Part shown: piece after piece, positions 28,128 through 37,979 of the stretch | How the letters are laid out: each line of letters begins with the position of its first letter | Numbering within the stretch: the stretch's first letter is position 1 | DNA from: Cyanobacterium sp. HL-69 | Lineage (GTDB): Bacteria; Cyanobacteriota; Cyanobacteriia; Cyanobacteriales; Cyanobacteriaceae | Length of the DNA: 64,000 nucleotides | Assembly (NCBI GenBank): GCA_002813895.1 | Contig: CP024912.1 | Location: 1,364,001 to 1,428,000, forward strand | Direction: 5' to 3' | The notes under the pieces: model-generated | The model's input: only the letters and a program-made list of their open reading frames with translations | The model's database searches: none | What the model was told of the DNA's origin: nothing | Translations under genes and position numbers: made by a program

Positions 28128-29129
28128 ATGGAAGCACAAAAAAATCCTCGTCCTAATTTTTTCAATCCCATAGTATATGTTGCCCCTTTTTTTTTGTGGG
28201 GTACGGCAATGGTTGCTATGAAGGGTACTATATTGGAAACTACTCCGATATTTTTGGGAGCATTAAGAATTTTTCCTGCGGGTATTTTGGTTTTAATATT
28301 CGTGAGTCGGGGAAAAAGTTTACAACCCCAATCATGGAAAGCATGGGGCTGGATTGTATTGTTTGCTTTGGTGGACGGCGCTATGTTTCAGGGTTTTTTG
28401 GCGGAGGGATTATTGCGCACGGGGGCTGGCTTAGGCTCGGTTATGATTGATTCTCAGCCTTTGGCGGTGGCAATTTTATGCCGTTGGTTATTCAAGGATA
28501 TGATTGGTTTTTGGGGTTGGTTAGGGTTAGGTGTGGGGATTATTGGTATTAGTTTGATTGGTTTGCCTGATGAGTGGATTGTTAATTTCTTTCAGGGTAA
28601 TTGGGGGGAGTTTTATTTTAGTTGGGAAGGGCTTTTTAATAATGGGGAGTGGTTGATGTTGTTGGCTTCTTTGTCTATGGCATTAGGTACTGTTATGATT
28701 CCCTATATCTCCCGTCATGTGAATACGGTATTGGCTACGGGATGGCACATGATTATTGGGGGTTTGATGTTATTTTTCCTTAGTGGGGTGACGGAGACTA
28801 ATCAGTGGGTAAATATTAGTTTGTCTGGTTGGTTGTCTATTGCTTATGCTGCTACGTTTGGCAGTGCGATCGCCTATGGTGTATTCTTTTATTTAGCATC
28901 AAAGGGTAATATTACCAGTTTAAGTGCGCTGACTTTTTTAACCCCTGTATTTGCCCTTAGTTTTGGTAATTTGGTATTAGGTGAACAACTTTCTTCGTTG
29001 CAATGGGGGGGAGTGTGTCTCACTTTAGTTAGTATTTATTTGATTAATCAGCGCAAAATGATTAATAATAAATGGCAAAATTTTAAGCTCAATTTTCCTT
29101 GGTTGAATATTCGAGAAAAGATAAATTAA
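28128..29129 (+). CDS. EamA/DMT family transporter
   Basis: The 333-residue protein has about ten hydrophobic helices in two five-helix halves. It has FFLWGTAMVAMKGTI near 17-31, FLGALRIFPAGILVL, and in the second half SALTFLTPVFALSFGNLVLGEQLSSLQWGGV, which are typical of the DMT superfamily. Members export or import metabolites, and the substrate cannot be read from sequence. An insertion of about 30 residues near 150-185 (VNFFQGNWGEFYFSWEGL) separates the two halves. Confidence 0.85.
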   Translation: MEAQKNPRPNFFNPIVYVAPFFLWGTAMVAMKGTILETTPIFLGALRIFPAGILVLIFVSRGKSLQPQSWKAWGWIVLFALVDGAMFQGFLAEGLLRTGAGLGSVMIDSQPLAVAILCRWLFKDMIGFWGWLGLGVGIIGISLIGLPDEWIVNFFQGNWGEFYFSWEGLFNNGEWLMLLASLSMALGTVMIPYISRHVNTVLATGWHMIIGGLMLFFLSGVTETNQWVNISLSGWLSIAYAATFGSAIAYGVFFYLASKGNITSLSALTFLTPVFALSFGNLVLGEQLSSLQWGGVCLTLVSIYLINQRKMINNKWQNFKLNFPWLNIREKIN

Positions 29130-29203
29130 TGAGGTAGTGCTGAAAAAGTCTTTAGATTTAGTGTAGGTGTCAGGTAAAAAATTTTATATTTATACAAAAA
29201 TAC

Positions 29204-29232
29204 TTGACAAAAAAAAATATATTCGCCATAAT
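29204..29232 (+). promoter_or_regulatory. Promoter of the tRNA-Gly gene
   Basis: TTGACA at 29204-29209 and CATAAT at 29227-29232 are separated by exactly 17 bases. The predicted start lies about 10 bases before the tRNA 5' end. This is one of the few sigma-70-type promoters that match well in the window. Confidence 0.75.
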
Positions 29233-29248
29233 AATATATGTGCTGATT

Positions 29249-29320
29249 GCGGGTATAGCTCAGTGGTAGAGCGTCACCTTGCCAAGGTGAATGTCGCGCG
29301 TTCGAATCGCGTTACCCGCT
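29249..29320 (+). tRNA. tRNA-Gly (GCC anticodon)
   Basis: The acceptor arm GCGGGTA (29249-29255) pairs with TACCCGC (29313-29319), with T as discriminator. The anticodon stem is TCACC/GGTGA around the loop TTGCCAA, giving GCC at 29281-29283. The D-loop AGCTCAGTGGTAGAGC and T-arm with GTTCGAATC are canonical. CCA is not encoded. The HerA-like gene converges from the other strand and ends 18 bases downstream. Confidence 0.96.
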
Positions 29321-29337
29321 TAAATGATTAATGAAAC

Positions 29338-31032
29338 TTAAAAGCCGAGATCGCTCTTGGCTTTTTTTGCTTCTATACGTAATGTATCATCATCCATGGT
29401 TTGCCAGTCTGGCTCTCCTACCTCTGCATAAAACTGTTGATCATAGGCTCTAGTCCTCACTACCACGGGCATAGGCACCGCATGGCCTAATACTAATGCC
29501 TGTTGTTTGGAGTCTAATTTTGCTAATACCGAGCGCAACCCACTTGCCCCAGAAACCCCTGTAAAGATAGCATCAATATCCTTCTCATCGTTCAATAAAC
29601 AAGTAATCCTCGTACCTACTTGGGACATTACTTCATTATCTATACCCGAAGGACGTTGATCTACAACTAACAAGGTTACAAAGTATTTTCTCATCTCACG
29701 GGCGATCGTGCCAAAAATCGTTTGATGGACAATTTTAGAATCCAAAAAGCGGTGTGCCTCCTCAATGGTAATCACCAAAGGACGAGGTCTATCTGTGCTG
29801 TTTTTAGTTTGTAAAAAAGTTTCCGCCTTTTTTACATAAGCACGGTGAATCCTACGAGTAATCATATTCGTCACCAACATATAAGAAAGCATACTACCTT
29901 GAGAGCCAAATTCCACTACCACGTGTTTACCACCGTCAAGAAGGGCAAGGATTTCATTAATATAATTGTGAGGACATACCGACTTCATATACTTAAGGCT
30001 TTCCAACCTTTTCAACTTCCGTTGCAAAGCCATAATTGAGCCTTTATGCCCCTGTTTCTCATTACAAAATATTTCTATATCCTCATTAGTCATATTAATG
30101 AGTTTATAAATCCAATCTCTGCCCAACTCTCCAGCCAAGATATTGGCATTGTCCAAGCTAGCCTCCGACAAACCCAACTCCCGACTAATTAACCGTAAAT
30201 CCTCAATCTCGATTTGGTCATAACTTAAAAATAAATCCCTCGAATTGGGTACTCCTCGGCGTTTGGTCGATTTTGGATCCAAAGTATAAATTTCTACTTC
30301 CTTAGGAAACAATTGCCGTAAACCCTTGACCATGTTTAACTGTTTACCCTCACTCACCGCTTCCCAACCATATTCCGAGTGCATATCAAACATTAAATTA
30401 ACAGCGGCCTGTTTGCGAATAATGCCCGAAATAAGAAGCCTTGTTAAAAAAGATTTACCCGTACCTGATTTACCAAAAATACCATTGCTACGTTCTACAA
30501 AACGATCTAAATCAATACAGATAGGTACTTCCATATCGAGAGGTTTCCCGATCGCAAAGTTCCTTTTATGGGGATCATCTTCCCAACCAAATACCGAGCG
30601 AAAATCCTGCTCTGTGGATTCATATACCTGACTAAAATGGCTAGGAATGGTTTTAACGGGTAGTAATTTTAATTGACTTTCAAATTCACCAAAGGCATTT
30701 TTGAGGGTAATAGTATTGGGGCTATCTTCTTCGATGCTGTTATCAATGCTCAACATGAGCATGGGAGCAATTTCGATGGTGCCATAGGTGTCGCTTCCTG
30801 CCAATACTTCTCGCCAAAAATCATCTTCAGGATCGGGGGGATGGGTAAAAATTCTGGGGGTGGATGTGCCTAGGGAAACATCGGTGAGGAGACAGAAAAA
30901 TTTTGACCTGCTTCCTTGCACTACTAAAAATTTACCTACTCGCATCTCTTCTACGGATATATCAGGATGTAAGCGCACTTCTAATCCTTCGCTTAATGAT
31001 CCTTCAATAACTGATCCTAAAGGTTGATTCAA
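29338..31032 (-). CDS. HerA-like (DUF87) P-loop ATPase
   Basis: The 564-residue protein has an N-terminal beta-rich region (about 1-135), a Walker A motif GIFGKSGTGKSFLTRLL near 185-202, a Walker B region LVITIEEAHRFLDS near 430 and an arginine-containing VDQRPSGID segment. This is the HerA/FtsK hexameric translocase fold. HerA proteins work with NurA nuclease in DNA end processing or in defence systems, but no NurA-like or nuclease gene adjoins it. I believe similar stand-alone proteins are common in cyanobacteria. The cellular role is therefore open. Confidence 0.82.
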   Translation of the reverse strand: MNQPLGSVIEGSLSEGLEVRLHPDISVEEMRVGKFLVVQGSRSKFFCLLTDVSLGTSTPRIFTHPPDPEDDFWREVLAGSDTYGTIEIAPMLMLSIDNSIEEDSPNTITLKNAFGEFESQLKLLPVKTIPSHFSQVYESTEQDFRSVFGWEDDPHKRNFAIGKPLDMEVPICIDLDRFVERSNGIFGKSGTGKSFLTRLLISGIIRKQAAVNLMFDMHSEYGWEAVSEGKQLNMVKGLRQLFPKEVEIYTLDPKSTKRRGVPNSRDLFLSYDQIEIEDLRLISRELGLSEASLDNANILAGELGRDWIYKLINMTNEDIEIFCNEKQGHKGSIMALQRKLKRLESLKYMKSVCPHNYINEILALLDGGKHVVVEFGSQGSMLSYMLVTNMITRRIHRAYVKKAETFLQTKNSTDRPRPLVITIEEAHRFLDSKIVHQTIFGTIAREMRKYFVTLLVVDQRPSGIDNEVMSQVGTRITCLLNDEKDIDAIFTGVSGASGLRSVLAKLDSKQQALVLGHAVPMPVVVRTRAYDQQFYAEVGEPDWQTMDDDTLRIEAKKAKSDLGF

Positions 31033-31145
31033 CTGTCAAATTCTCCCAAAAGTCAATCTTAACCACTATATTAGCTTGTTATGAGTAAATCTGATCTTAT
31101 TGTGTAACGGTTTTTATCTCGCAAAGAAGCGCAAATTCATAATTA

Positions 31146-33770
31146 TTAAGAAGAAATCATGAGTAAGTCCAACCCCTGCTCAAAAATCTGGTCAATGGGT
31201 AACATTTGATGGTCAGAGGTCATCATTTTATGATCCTTGGTGGCTTTGATAGTTGCACCATTTTCCAACTCATATTCAAAAACCTCTTGTTCTCCTCTAT
31301 CATGCCACTGGGCGATCGCCTGAGTATATACAAAACCATATTGATCTACACTGTAAACAGTACATTGGATATGCTCCTCCACAATTTTGCCAATGGGTAA
31401 AACCCCATATTCCACCGTCAAAATCTCCGTATCATAACTCAAACAATACTCCGCAAACTTAACCATCTGGTCAAATAAACTCTCCGCAATATCCTTGGAA
31501 ACACCATTTTTCATGGAACCATCAATAAATTTTTCTTGGTGTTTTGCCATCTCCGATGCCTTTTTTTTACCCATCGCCCGACGCAACAAATCCGCCTCCC
31601 CAAGGGAATAACCCGCCAAATCCTGAGCCATTTTCATAATTTGCTCTTGATATACCAACACCGCATAGGTTTCTTTCAAAATGGGCTGTAATAGCTCATG
31701 CTCATAGGTAATCGCCTCTCTACCATGCTTACGATTGATAAAAATAGGGATTAAACCAGCATCAAGGGGACCGGGGCGATAAAGTGCCAAAATAGAAGAA
31801 ATATCCTCAATACCAGACGGTTTTAAATCCCTAACAATTTGTTTCATGCCATCGGATTCCAGCTGAAATATTCCTTGTAAGTCTCCCCTTTCCAAAAGGT
31901 TATGGGTGAGGGCGACATCTTTGGGTAACTTTTTACTCGTACCCTTTTCCAAAATTTGTAAAGCCTTTCTTTCCCCCAAAGGCAAGTCATCTACATCTAT
32001 GTCAATATTACGATTGAGCTTAATTAGTTCCGCTGTTTTTTGGATTGTGGTTAGGTTTCTCAGACCCAAAAAGTCCATTTTCAGCAGTCCCAATGACTCT
32101 AAATCTTCCATGAAATATTGAGTAATTACTGAGCCTTCGTTGTTTTTTTGCAAAGGTACAATTTCGTCTAAAGGTTCACTGGAAATAACTACCCCCGCTG
32201 CATGGACACCAAACGTTTTATTCATGCCCTCGATGCGCATAGCCATATCTAACCATTTTTTTACCCGTGGCTCGTTATCATATCTTTCTTTGAACTCGGG
32301 GGTGGGAGTATCATCGGATACCATCACCTTTAATTTCGCTGGTTTTCCACGGGATACGGGAATCATTTTTGCCATTTCATCGGCTTCGGCGTAGGGTACA
32401 TCCAAAACCCTGGCTACGTCCTTTAAAACAGCCTTAGAGGTCATTCTGTTGAAGGTAATAATTTGGGCAACTTTATCTTCTCCGTATTTGGCTGTAACAT
32501 AGCGAATCATTTGATCCCTTCTATCAATACAAAAGTCGGTATCAATATCAGGCATGGATTTACGTTCTGGGTTCAAAAAACGCTCGAATAATAAGCCATG
32601 GTGAACAGGGTCAATGTTTGTAATACCAAGGGCGTAGGCTACCAGTGAACCAGCGGCGGAACCGCGCCCCGGGCCCACGGGAATGTCGTTGTCTCTGGCA
32701 TATTTGATATAGTCCCACACGACGAGGAAATAGGTGCAAAAACCCATGGTTTCCATCATGCGCAGTTCATATTCTAGTCTTTCTTTGTAAACTGGACTAA
32801 TTTCGCTTTTTTGCCGACAGTTGAATCTATCCATCAATCCATCCCAGGTGACAGCCTCGAGGTAGCTTTCGGGGGTGTGTCCGCTAGGAATGTCAAAGTT
32901 GGGAATTCTTGGCTCTCCGAGGACGTTGTAGGGTTTTATTTTATCGGCTATTTCGAGGGTATTGGCGATCGCCCTTTCTACAATTTCAGGTTCAAGATGA
33001 TCCCTAAATAGCAGTTTCATTTCTGCTTCTGATTTGAGGTATTCTGTGCCTGAATAACGGAGTCTTTTTTCTTGGTCGATACTTTTCTTGGTATTAATAC
33101 AAAGGAGGGCATCATGGGCTTCTACGTCATAGCAGGAGAGAAAATGGGAGTCGTTGGTGGCGATAATTTTGATGTCTAATTCTTGACTAATTTTCGCCAA
33201 TTCTACGTTAACGATACGGTCTTCTTTTGATCCGTGATCTTGAATTTCGAGGTAAAAATCATCTTTAAATACTCTTTTGTACCATTTGGCTACCTCTCTG
33301 GCTCTTTTATAGTCTCCTTTAAGGATAGCTTGGGGCATTTCTCCCCCTAAACAGGCACTGGTGACGATTAAGCCTTCGTGGTATTGCTCTAATAATTCTT
33401 TGTTGATACAGGGACGAGAAAATATGCCTTTACCTTGCATCCCTTGAAGGTGGGAGATGGTGGTAAGTTTGACAAGGTTTTTGTATCCTTGTTTGTCTTT
33501 GGCGAGGACGATTTGATGAAATTTTTTGATGCCTTTGTGGTATTGGGTTATGTCGTCGTTGATGACGTACATTTCGTTACCAATGATGGGTTTGATGGGT
33601 TTATTAAGGCAGTTTTTGATCAGTTGAATGGCACCATACATGACTCCATGATCGGTAATGGCTATCGCAGGCATCTCTAATTCTACTGCTTTTTCTACGA
33701 GGGAAGGAATCTGGGATGCACCATCTAGTAAGCTATAGTCGGTGTGTATGTGTAAGCCAACAAAGGACAT
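31146..33770 (-). CDS. dnaE: DNA polymerase III alpha subunit, N-terminal part fused to intein N-fragment
   Basis: Residues 1-775 are the N-terminal DnaE extein: PHP domain ([25 protein letters not shown]) and the catalytic palm with [12 protein letters not shown] and, later, [11 protein letters not shown], so all three catalytic Asp residues are in this piece. The protein breaks off at KFAEY, where a split intein begins with [14 protein letters not shown]. The rest of DnaE with the C-intein must be a separate gene, absent here. Protein trans-splicing would join the two. This is the cyanobacterial split dnaE arrangement, and the 874-residue length fits. Confidence 0.97.
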   Translation of the reverse strand: MSFVGLHIHTDYSLLDGASQIPSLVEKAVELEMPAIAITDHGVMYGAIQLIKNCLNKPIKPIIGNEMYVINDDITQYHKGIKKFHQIVLAKDKQGYKNLVKLTTISHLQGMQGKGIFSRPCINKELLEQYHEGLIVTSACLGGEMPQAILKGDYKRAREVAKWYKRVFKDDFYLEIQDHGSKEDRIVNVELAKISQELDIKIIATNDSHFLSCYDVEAHDALLCINTKKSIDQEKRLRYSGTEYLKSEAEMKLLFRDHLEPEIVERAIANTLEIADKIKPYNVLGEPRIPNFDIPSGHTPESYLEAVTWDGLMDRFNCRQKSEISPVYKERLEYELRMMETMGFCTYFLVVWDYIKYARDNDIPVGPGRGSAAGSLVAYALGITNIDPVHHGLLFERFLNPERKSMPDIDTDFCIDRRDQMIRYVTAKYGEDKVAQIITFNRMTSKAVLKDVARVLDVPYAEADEMAKMIPVSRGKPAKLKVMVSDDTPTPEFKERYDNEPRVKKWLDMAMRIEGMNKTFGVHAAGVVISSEPLDEIVPLQKNNEGSVITQYFMEDLESLGLLKMDFLGLRNLTTIQKTAELIKLNRNIDIDVDDLPLGERKALQILEKGTSKKLPKDVALTHNLLERGDLQGIFQLESDGMKQIVRDLKPSGIEDISSILALYRPGPLDAGLIPIFINRKHGREAITYEHELLQPILKETYAVLVYQEQIMKMAQDLAGYSLGEADLLRRAMGKKKASEMAKHQEKFIDGSMKNGVSKDIAESLFDQMVKFAEYCLSYDTEILTVEYGVLPIGKIVEEHIQCTVYSVDQYGFVYTQAIAQWHDRGEQEVFEYELENGATIKATKDHKMMTSDHQMLPIDQIFEQGLDLLMISS
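31149..31445 (-). other. Split intein N-fragment (DnaE-N intein)
   Basis: The 99-residue intein starts at Cys776 (codon 31443-31445) with [14 protein letters not shown], the block A motif. It has the block B TxxH motif as ATKDHKMM near intein residue 68 and ends [19 protein letters not shown]. It is shorter than the 123-residue Synechocystis fragment and close to the 102-residue Nostoc one, from memory of those inteins. No endonuclease domain is present. It needs a C-intein of about 35 residues on the second DnaE gene. Confidence 0.95.
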
Positions 33771-33902
33771 TTCATCAAGGGGAATAGGGAACAGGGAATG
33801 GGGAATGGTTCAAGAATTAATAACCAATAGATACAGTATAAGGAATTGTTTTGAGGATGGCATTTTCTGATGGGTTTGCTCAAATTTGCTAATTTTCTAT
33901 TT

Positions 33903-35534
33903 CTATTTTTTCTGGAGAGAGATGTTGATGTCTAGTTGACTGGTGTTGGGGCTATTACTAGAGCTAGTAATGGCAATTCCTTTGAGGGCATTAATAATTG
34001 GTTGGCTCTCAGGGGGGGCATCTTCAAAAAATTCGGGGGCAAATTCATTGAGAATATTAACTGTTTTTTCTATGTCAAAAAAGACGTAACCAAAGTTATC
34101 TTGGGGGAGAGTTTGGGTGGTGAGGGTAAAATTTTCATTGCTTTGTAATGATGTATTACTATTAGTAATAGTATTAATATTTTCCTCTTGACTTAAGTTT
34201 ACAAATAAGAGGTTATCTTCTAGCCAACCGTAAGATAATAGTTGTCCTTCTATGGTAGTCCATTTAGTAGATGAAACACCATTATTTTCCTCTTTTTCTA
34301 TCCGTATAAATTGATCTGAACCTGTTAATCTTTCTATTTGGTTGAGGGTGTTTTCTGCTAAAGTGCGATCGCCCGTTTCCATCAAAAATAGACCTTTCAT
34401 GCCAGTATCAGCAAAGGAATTATTTTCATCAACGGATAAGCCAAAGGCAAATTCTCCGTCTAACCAAGCAAAAATATCGTCCTGTAAATTGAGATTTAAG
34501 GCATTTCCAGTAAAAGATTCTAGTAACACAATAAACTGATCTAATTCAGGTATTAATTGACGATTTACCTCTACTTGTTCCCAAATAGTTTTTAAAGCTA
34601 CACCATCTATCATAAAAATAACATCATCAGAAATTTTATTGATTAATTTATGGGTAGTAGTACTACTAATTTCTGAATATAAAGGATTTGATAAATTAAC
34701 AATAGTACTAAGATTAATACCATGATCTTGAATATCAAAAGTAGTCACAGCAGTTTCAATCATCGGAATTTCTGCTGTACCGGGTAAATCAAAAGATTCT
34801 GTAATAATATCGCCGATGAAATAATTATAATCAGTAATATATGTCTGAAATAAAGGATTTTTTTGATTCAGTTTTTCCCTAGTTGTCTCATGGGCTTCTT
34901 TCACCGAAACAATAGAATCAGCCCCCCGATAAGTATCTATAAATTGTTCTATCACCGTTTGGGCATCACCCATGACGGCTTGATTATCAAAGAAACTAAA
35001 CCACACACCTTCAGGGTTTTCGGTGGAAGTAACTTGATAAACTGTAATATTTTGATATTCACTTTCTATTACTTCGGTGTCAGGATTCTCTTTAATTTTG
35101 TTTAAAAAATTCCTTGCTTTTAATTTATTTTTTACCCCGGCAATTACTCCAACATTAGGTTCAGAAGTATCATCAATATTAGGAAGAAAAGCCATCATCA
35201 AATTTCCTAACCAAGGCTCAATATCTTCTTGGTAATTAACCTCAATATTTTCCGAGCCTAATTCATTTTGCCATTGTTGCCAATTTTCTTCAACGGATTC
35301 CCTTGCTCCAAAAGTGTCAAATTGTTCTAATTCTTGCCAGTCATTTATATCTGTGGAAATAAAACCAGTGGCAACGGCATCGGCGGGAATGATTTGTGAG
35401 CCTTGTAAGGGGGTTAATTCTTCTCCTAATAATAATCTACGACCAAAATAGTATCCTAATCCTGCGGCTACTATTACTATTAGGGAAACCCCAAAACAAC
35501 CAATTCCTAGTTTATTTTTTTTCTGTGCGCTCAT
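33903..35534 (-). CDS. DUF3352 family protein with one N-terminal membrane segment
   Basis: The 543-residue protein has one hydrophobic helix (about 12-32, IGCFGVSLIVIVAAGLGYYF) then a large region with IIPADAVATGFISTDINDW and repeated beta-rich segments, fitting cyanobacterial DUF3352 proteins. The bulk should lie outside the cytoplasmic membrane or in the thylakoid lumen. The function is unknown. It is preceded by about 70 bases that follow the end of the ProA-like gene, on the same strand. Confidence 0.8.
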   Translation of the reverse strand: MSAQKKNKLGIGCFGVSLIVIVAAGLGYYFGRRLLLGEELTPLQGSQIIPADAVATGFISTDINDWQELEQFDTFGARESVEENWQQWQNELGSENIEVNYQEDIEPWLGNLMMAFLPNIDDTSEPNVGVIAGVKNKLKARNFLNKIKENPDTEVIESEYQNITVYQVTSTENPEGVWFSFFDNQAVMGDAQTVIEQFIDTYRGADSIVSVKEAHETTREKLNQKNPLFQTYITDYNYFIGDIITESFDLPGTAEIPMIETAVTTFDIQDHGINLSTIVNLSNPLYSEISSTTTHKLINKISDDVIFMIDGVALKTIWEQVEVNRQLIPELDQFIVLLESFTGNALNLNLQDDIFAWLDGEFAFGLSVDENNSFADTGMKGLFLMETGDRTLAENTLNQIERLTGSDQFIRIEKEENNGVSSTKWTTIEGQLLSYGWLEDNLLFVNLSQEENINTITNSNTSLQSNENFTLTTQTLPQDNFGYVFFDIEKTVNILNEFAPEFFEDAPPESQPIINALKGIAITSSSNSPNTSQLDINISLQKK

Positions 35535-35605
35535 TACTTTTAGCCCATTTTATTAATGATTTTATCAAGGTTTTTTAGATACAGACCTAAAAACTTAGAA
35601 TAGTT

Positions 35606-36853
35606 TTACATTTGTCCATCACCTACGACGATTTGTTTGAGGGTGGTAAAGGTTTCTAGGCTGATTAATCCTCGGCGATGCCCTTTTTGATTGGATACCC
35701 CCAAAAATACTGAGTTGCTTCCCTGTAAATAGCGATAAAAACGGGGGGATGAGTTGATATACACTAGGGCGCTATCGGCTTCCATGGCAAAGGTGCGCCC
35801 TTCTTGATAGGAATCCGTAACTAGACAGTTGGCATGACCACTGCTATATTCGTTGATATAGGAGATCGCACTTTGTAGATCATCTGTACGCCTAAAGGCG
35901 ATGGTTTTAGTCAAAAAAGGTTCATGCCATGAAGACTCTTTGGCAGGAATTAGATAATCAGGAAACTCCTGCACTAAGGCATCATCCCCTTTTAAAACAA
36001 AGTCATTTTCCTGAAGATAGTTAAATAAACGAGTAATAGAAGTGGACTTTTGTTGACTATTAATCAAAACCTTTTCGATGGCATTAACAGGATCTGGTAA
36101 ACTACCATGACTATCCACAATAACAGATTTAACTATATCAAGATCACTAGATAAAGACCAGTATAAATAACAATTACCCATGGCCGACTTCAACACTGGG
36201 GCAGTAGCCATTTCCGTTACCTGTTGAATTAAACTAGGGCGCCCGTAAGGGATAATTAAATTTAAATATTGATCCTGAGTGATCAAATCTTGGATAGAAT
36301 AACCTTGTTCAGAGGGTAAAAATTCAATACAACTAGGGGGAAAATCTGCTTCCTCTAGGGCTACTTGCAGTATTTGGGAAATAATAGTGTTAGTATTGCT
36401 CGATTCACTACCGCCCCTCAAAATTAAACTGTTACCCGTTTTGATGGTTAATCCTGCGGCGATAATAGCCAAATCTGGTAAAGCCTCATACACCATGGCA
36501 ATTACCCCAAGGGGCATCAACTGGGAATAATTTTGACAATAGGTTACTTGGTAGGGGGCATTGATTACTTTTTGAAAAGGATCAGGTAATTCTGCTAAAG
36601 TTTTTAATATCTCTACGGCTGCTTCTAGTCTTTGGGGTGTTAATTTTAGCCAATCCAAAATTAAATCGGGCACAGACATTTCCCGACTAATTTCTAAATC
36701 GAGGGTGTTTGCCTGAAGAATATCATCAAAACAATCTTCTAGTTTACTTGCCATTAATGATACCGCTAAGGAACGCTCTATCCCTTTTATCTTACTCATT
36801 TCGAGAAATGCTTGATGGGCTTTTTTTACCCTTTTATCGATGGATTCTGTCAT
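35606..36853 (-). CDS. ProA-like aldehyde-dehydrogenase-fold protein lacking the catalytic Cys
   Basis: The 415-residue protein has the length and overall sequence of glutamate-5-semialdehyde dehydrogenase (ProA): PLGVIAMVYEALPD near 114-127, GNSLILRGGSES near 140-151 and a C-terminal SSGHANCLVTD segment. At the site of the catalytic Cys (the CNA motif of ProA) it reads PDPVNAIEKVLI, with Val256 where Cys should be. The IIPYG segment replaces VIPRG. It cannot use the normal thiohemiacetal chemistry. It may be a non-catalytic partner or have a new role; a true ProA should exist elsewhere. Confidence 0.85.
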   Translation of the reverse strand: MTESIDKRVKKAHQAFLEMSKIKGIERSLAVSLMASKLEDCFDDILQANTLDLEISREMSVPDLILDWLKLTPQRLEAAVEILKTLAELPDPFQKVINAPYQVTYCQNYSQLMPLGVIAMVYEALPDLAIIAAGLTIKTGNSLILRGGSESSNTNTIISQILQVALEEADFPPSCIEFLPSEQGYSIQDLITQDQYLNLIIPYGRPSLIQQVTEMATAPVLKSAMGNCYLYWSLSSDLDIVKSVIVDSHGSLPDPVNAIEKVLINSQQKSTSITRLFNYLQENDFVLKGDDALVQEFPDYLIPAKESSWHEPFLTKTIAFRRTDDLQSAISYINEYSSGHANCLVTDSYQEGRTFAMEADSALVYINSSPRFYRYLQGSNSVFLGVSNQKGHRRGLISLETFTTLKQIVVGDGQM

Positions 36854-36881
36854 AGAATTTGCGGTTATAACCTGAACAATT

Positions 36882-37268
36882 TTAATATCTGTATGGCAAC
36901 AGAAGAATTATCAATACAGAGGAGATAATCATAATACTTCCCACTAGCCAAGGAATAGGATTCACTAATGAAAAGACTAATAATATAGAAATCATACCAA
37001 TGGTAAACCATAGCAGGAAAAATAAGTAGTTTTTTGAGATTTCCTGACGGTGTAATACCCATTTTTTGCCATTCCAAGACCATTTTTTTTTGTATGGTGA
37101 TAGATTAACCACAGGTTTTAAATACTGATGTTCTTCATCGGTGACAAATATTTGTTGACATTTGTGACAACCCAAGGCTTCGGTTAGGGTGATTGGTTGT
37201 AGTCTTCCCTCTTGACGACAAGGGCAGGGATATTCACATTTTAGGTCTATTGGCTGATCTTTAAACAC
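36882..37268 (-). CDS. Cys-rich, two-helix membrane protein (putative zinc-binding)
   Basis: The 128-residue product (GTG start at 37268) has an N-terminal part with CEYPCPC and CHKC pairs spaced like a zinc ribbon (residues 11-38), then a short WxWNGKKW stretch and two adjacent transmembrane helices (about 81-102 and 106-125). It is known to me only as a conserved hypothetical type in cyanobacteria. It ends 28 bases before the ProA-like gene start, so the two are probably co-transcribed. Confidence 0.68.
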   Translation of the reverse strand: MFKDQPIDLKCEYPCPCRQEGRLQPITLTEALGCHKCQQIFVTDEEHQYLKPVVNLSPYKKKWSWNGKKWVLHRQEISKNYLFFLLWFTIGMISILLVFSLVNPIPWLVGSIMIISSVLIILLLPYRY

Positions 37269-37403
37269 TCAAGCCCCTCTTTGTTTTTGCTCTTTATTTA
37301 TTTTTTTTGTTTATTTTAATTCAGAATTTGGTCTGATGATTTACTTCGACAACAAGACACTATAATATCTATCTTAAAAGTAATTTTTTAAGAGCGATCG
37401 CCC

Positions 37404-37856
37404 ATGACCGATTTTTTTCAATTTGAAGCGGATTTTGTAGAGTCTCTCCGTTGTATTCCCCTAGCCGTAAGACTAAAATTAGACACCTGCGGAGTAAAAT
37501 TAAAACTTAATCATTGGCATCAATTTACGTTAGAAGAAAGAGAAATATTAGTTAAAAAACCTTGTGTAACTTCCCTTGAAGCTGAAGATTATGCTACTTT
37601 TTTGCAAGAATTAGTACATAAACAAACGGGAAAATATGCAAAGACTTTAGAAATTGAGTCTAATCCATCATGGCAGCAAAAAGGGAAAATACCACTACAA
37701 ATCATTGAAAAAGCCCAAGAATTTGATATTAAATTAAGTATTAATCAATGGCAAAATTTAACAGATTTACAAAGATTTGCTCTAATTAAATTAAGTCGCC
37801 CCAGCCACGAAAATAATAACTTTCTCCCCGCCCTCAAGGAATTTGATTTAATTTAG
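37404..37856 (+). CDS. NarM-like nitrate reductase-associated protein
   Basis: The 150-residue protein starts with FFQFEADFVESLRCIPLAVRLKLDTCG and ends with LQRFALIKLSRPSHENNNFLPALKEF, matching the nitrate reductase-associated NarM family as I know it. NarM is needed for nitrate reductase activity in some cyanobacteria. The nitrate reductase gene itself is not in the window. A HIP1 octamer ends three bases before the ATG. ntcB, a nitrate-assimilation regulator, is 10 kb away. Confidence 0.72.
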   Translation: MTDFFQFEADFVESLRCIPLAVRLKLDTCGVKLKLNHWHQFTLEEREILVKKPCVTSLEAEDYATFLQELVHKQTGKYAKTLEIESNPSWQQKGKIPLQIIEKAQEFDIKLSINQWQNLTDLQRFALIKLSRPSHENNNFLPALKEFDLI

Positions 37857-37979
37857 GTTTATGAGAAGACGAAAAAAGTCCACTCCCCATTGCCTATTCC
37901 CCATTCCCCACCCCGACTAACAATATATTCATCAAACTGAGGTACAATAGTAAGATTGCAGACCAAATAAAACTCGTTT

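Noticed and set aside
29249-31032. tRNA-Gly next to a HerA-like gene as an integrated defence island
   Set aside because: No integrase, attachment repeat or odd base composition is seen near the tRNA, and the neighbours are housekeeping genes.
31146-31445. The dnaE stop as a frameshift or truncation
   Set aside because: The protein ends in a complete split-intein N-fragment, so it is the normal split-gene form and not a broken gene.
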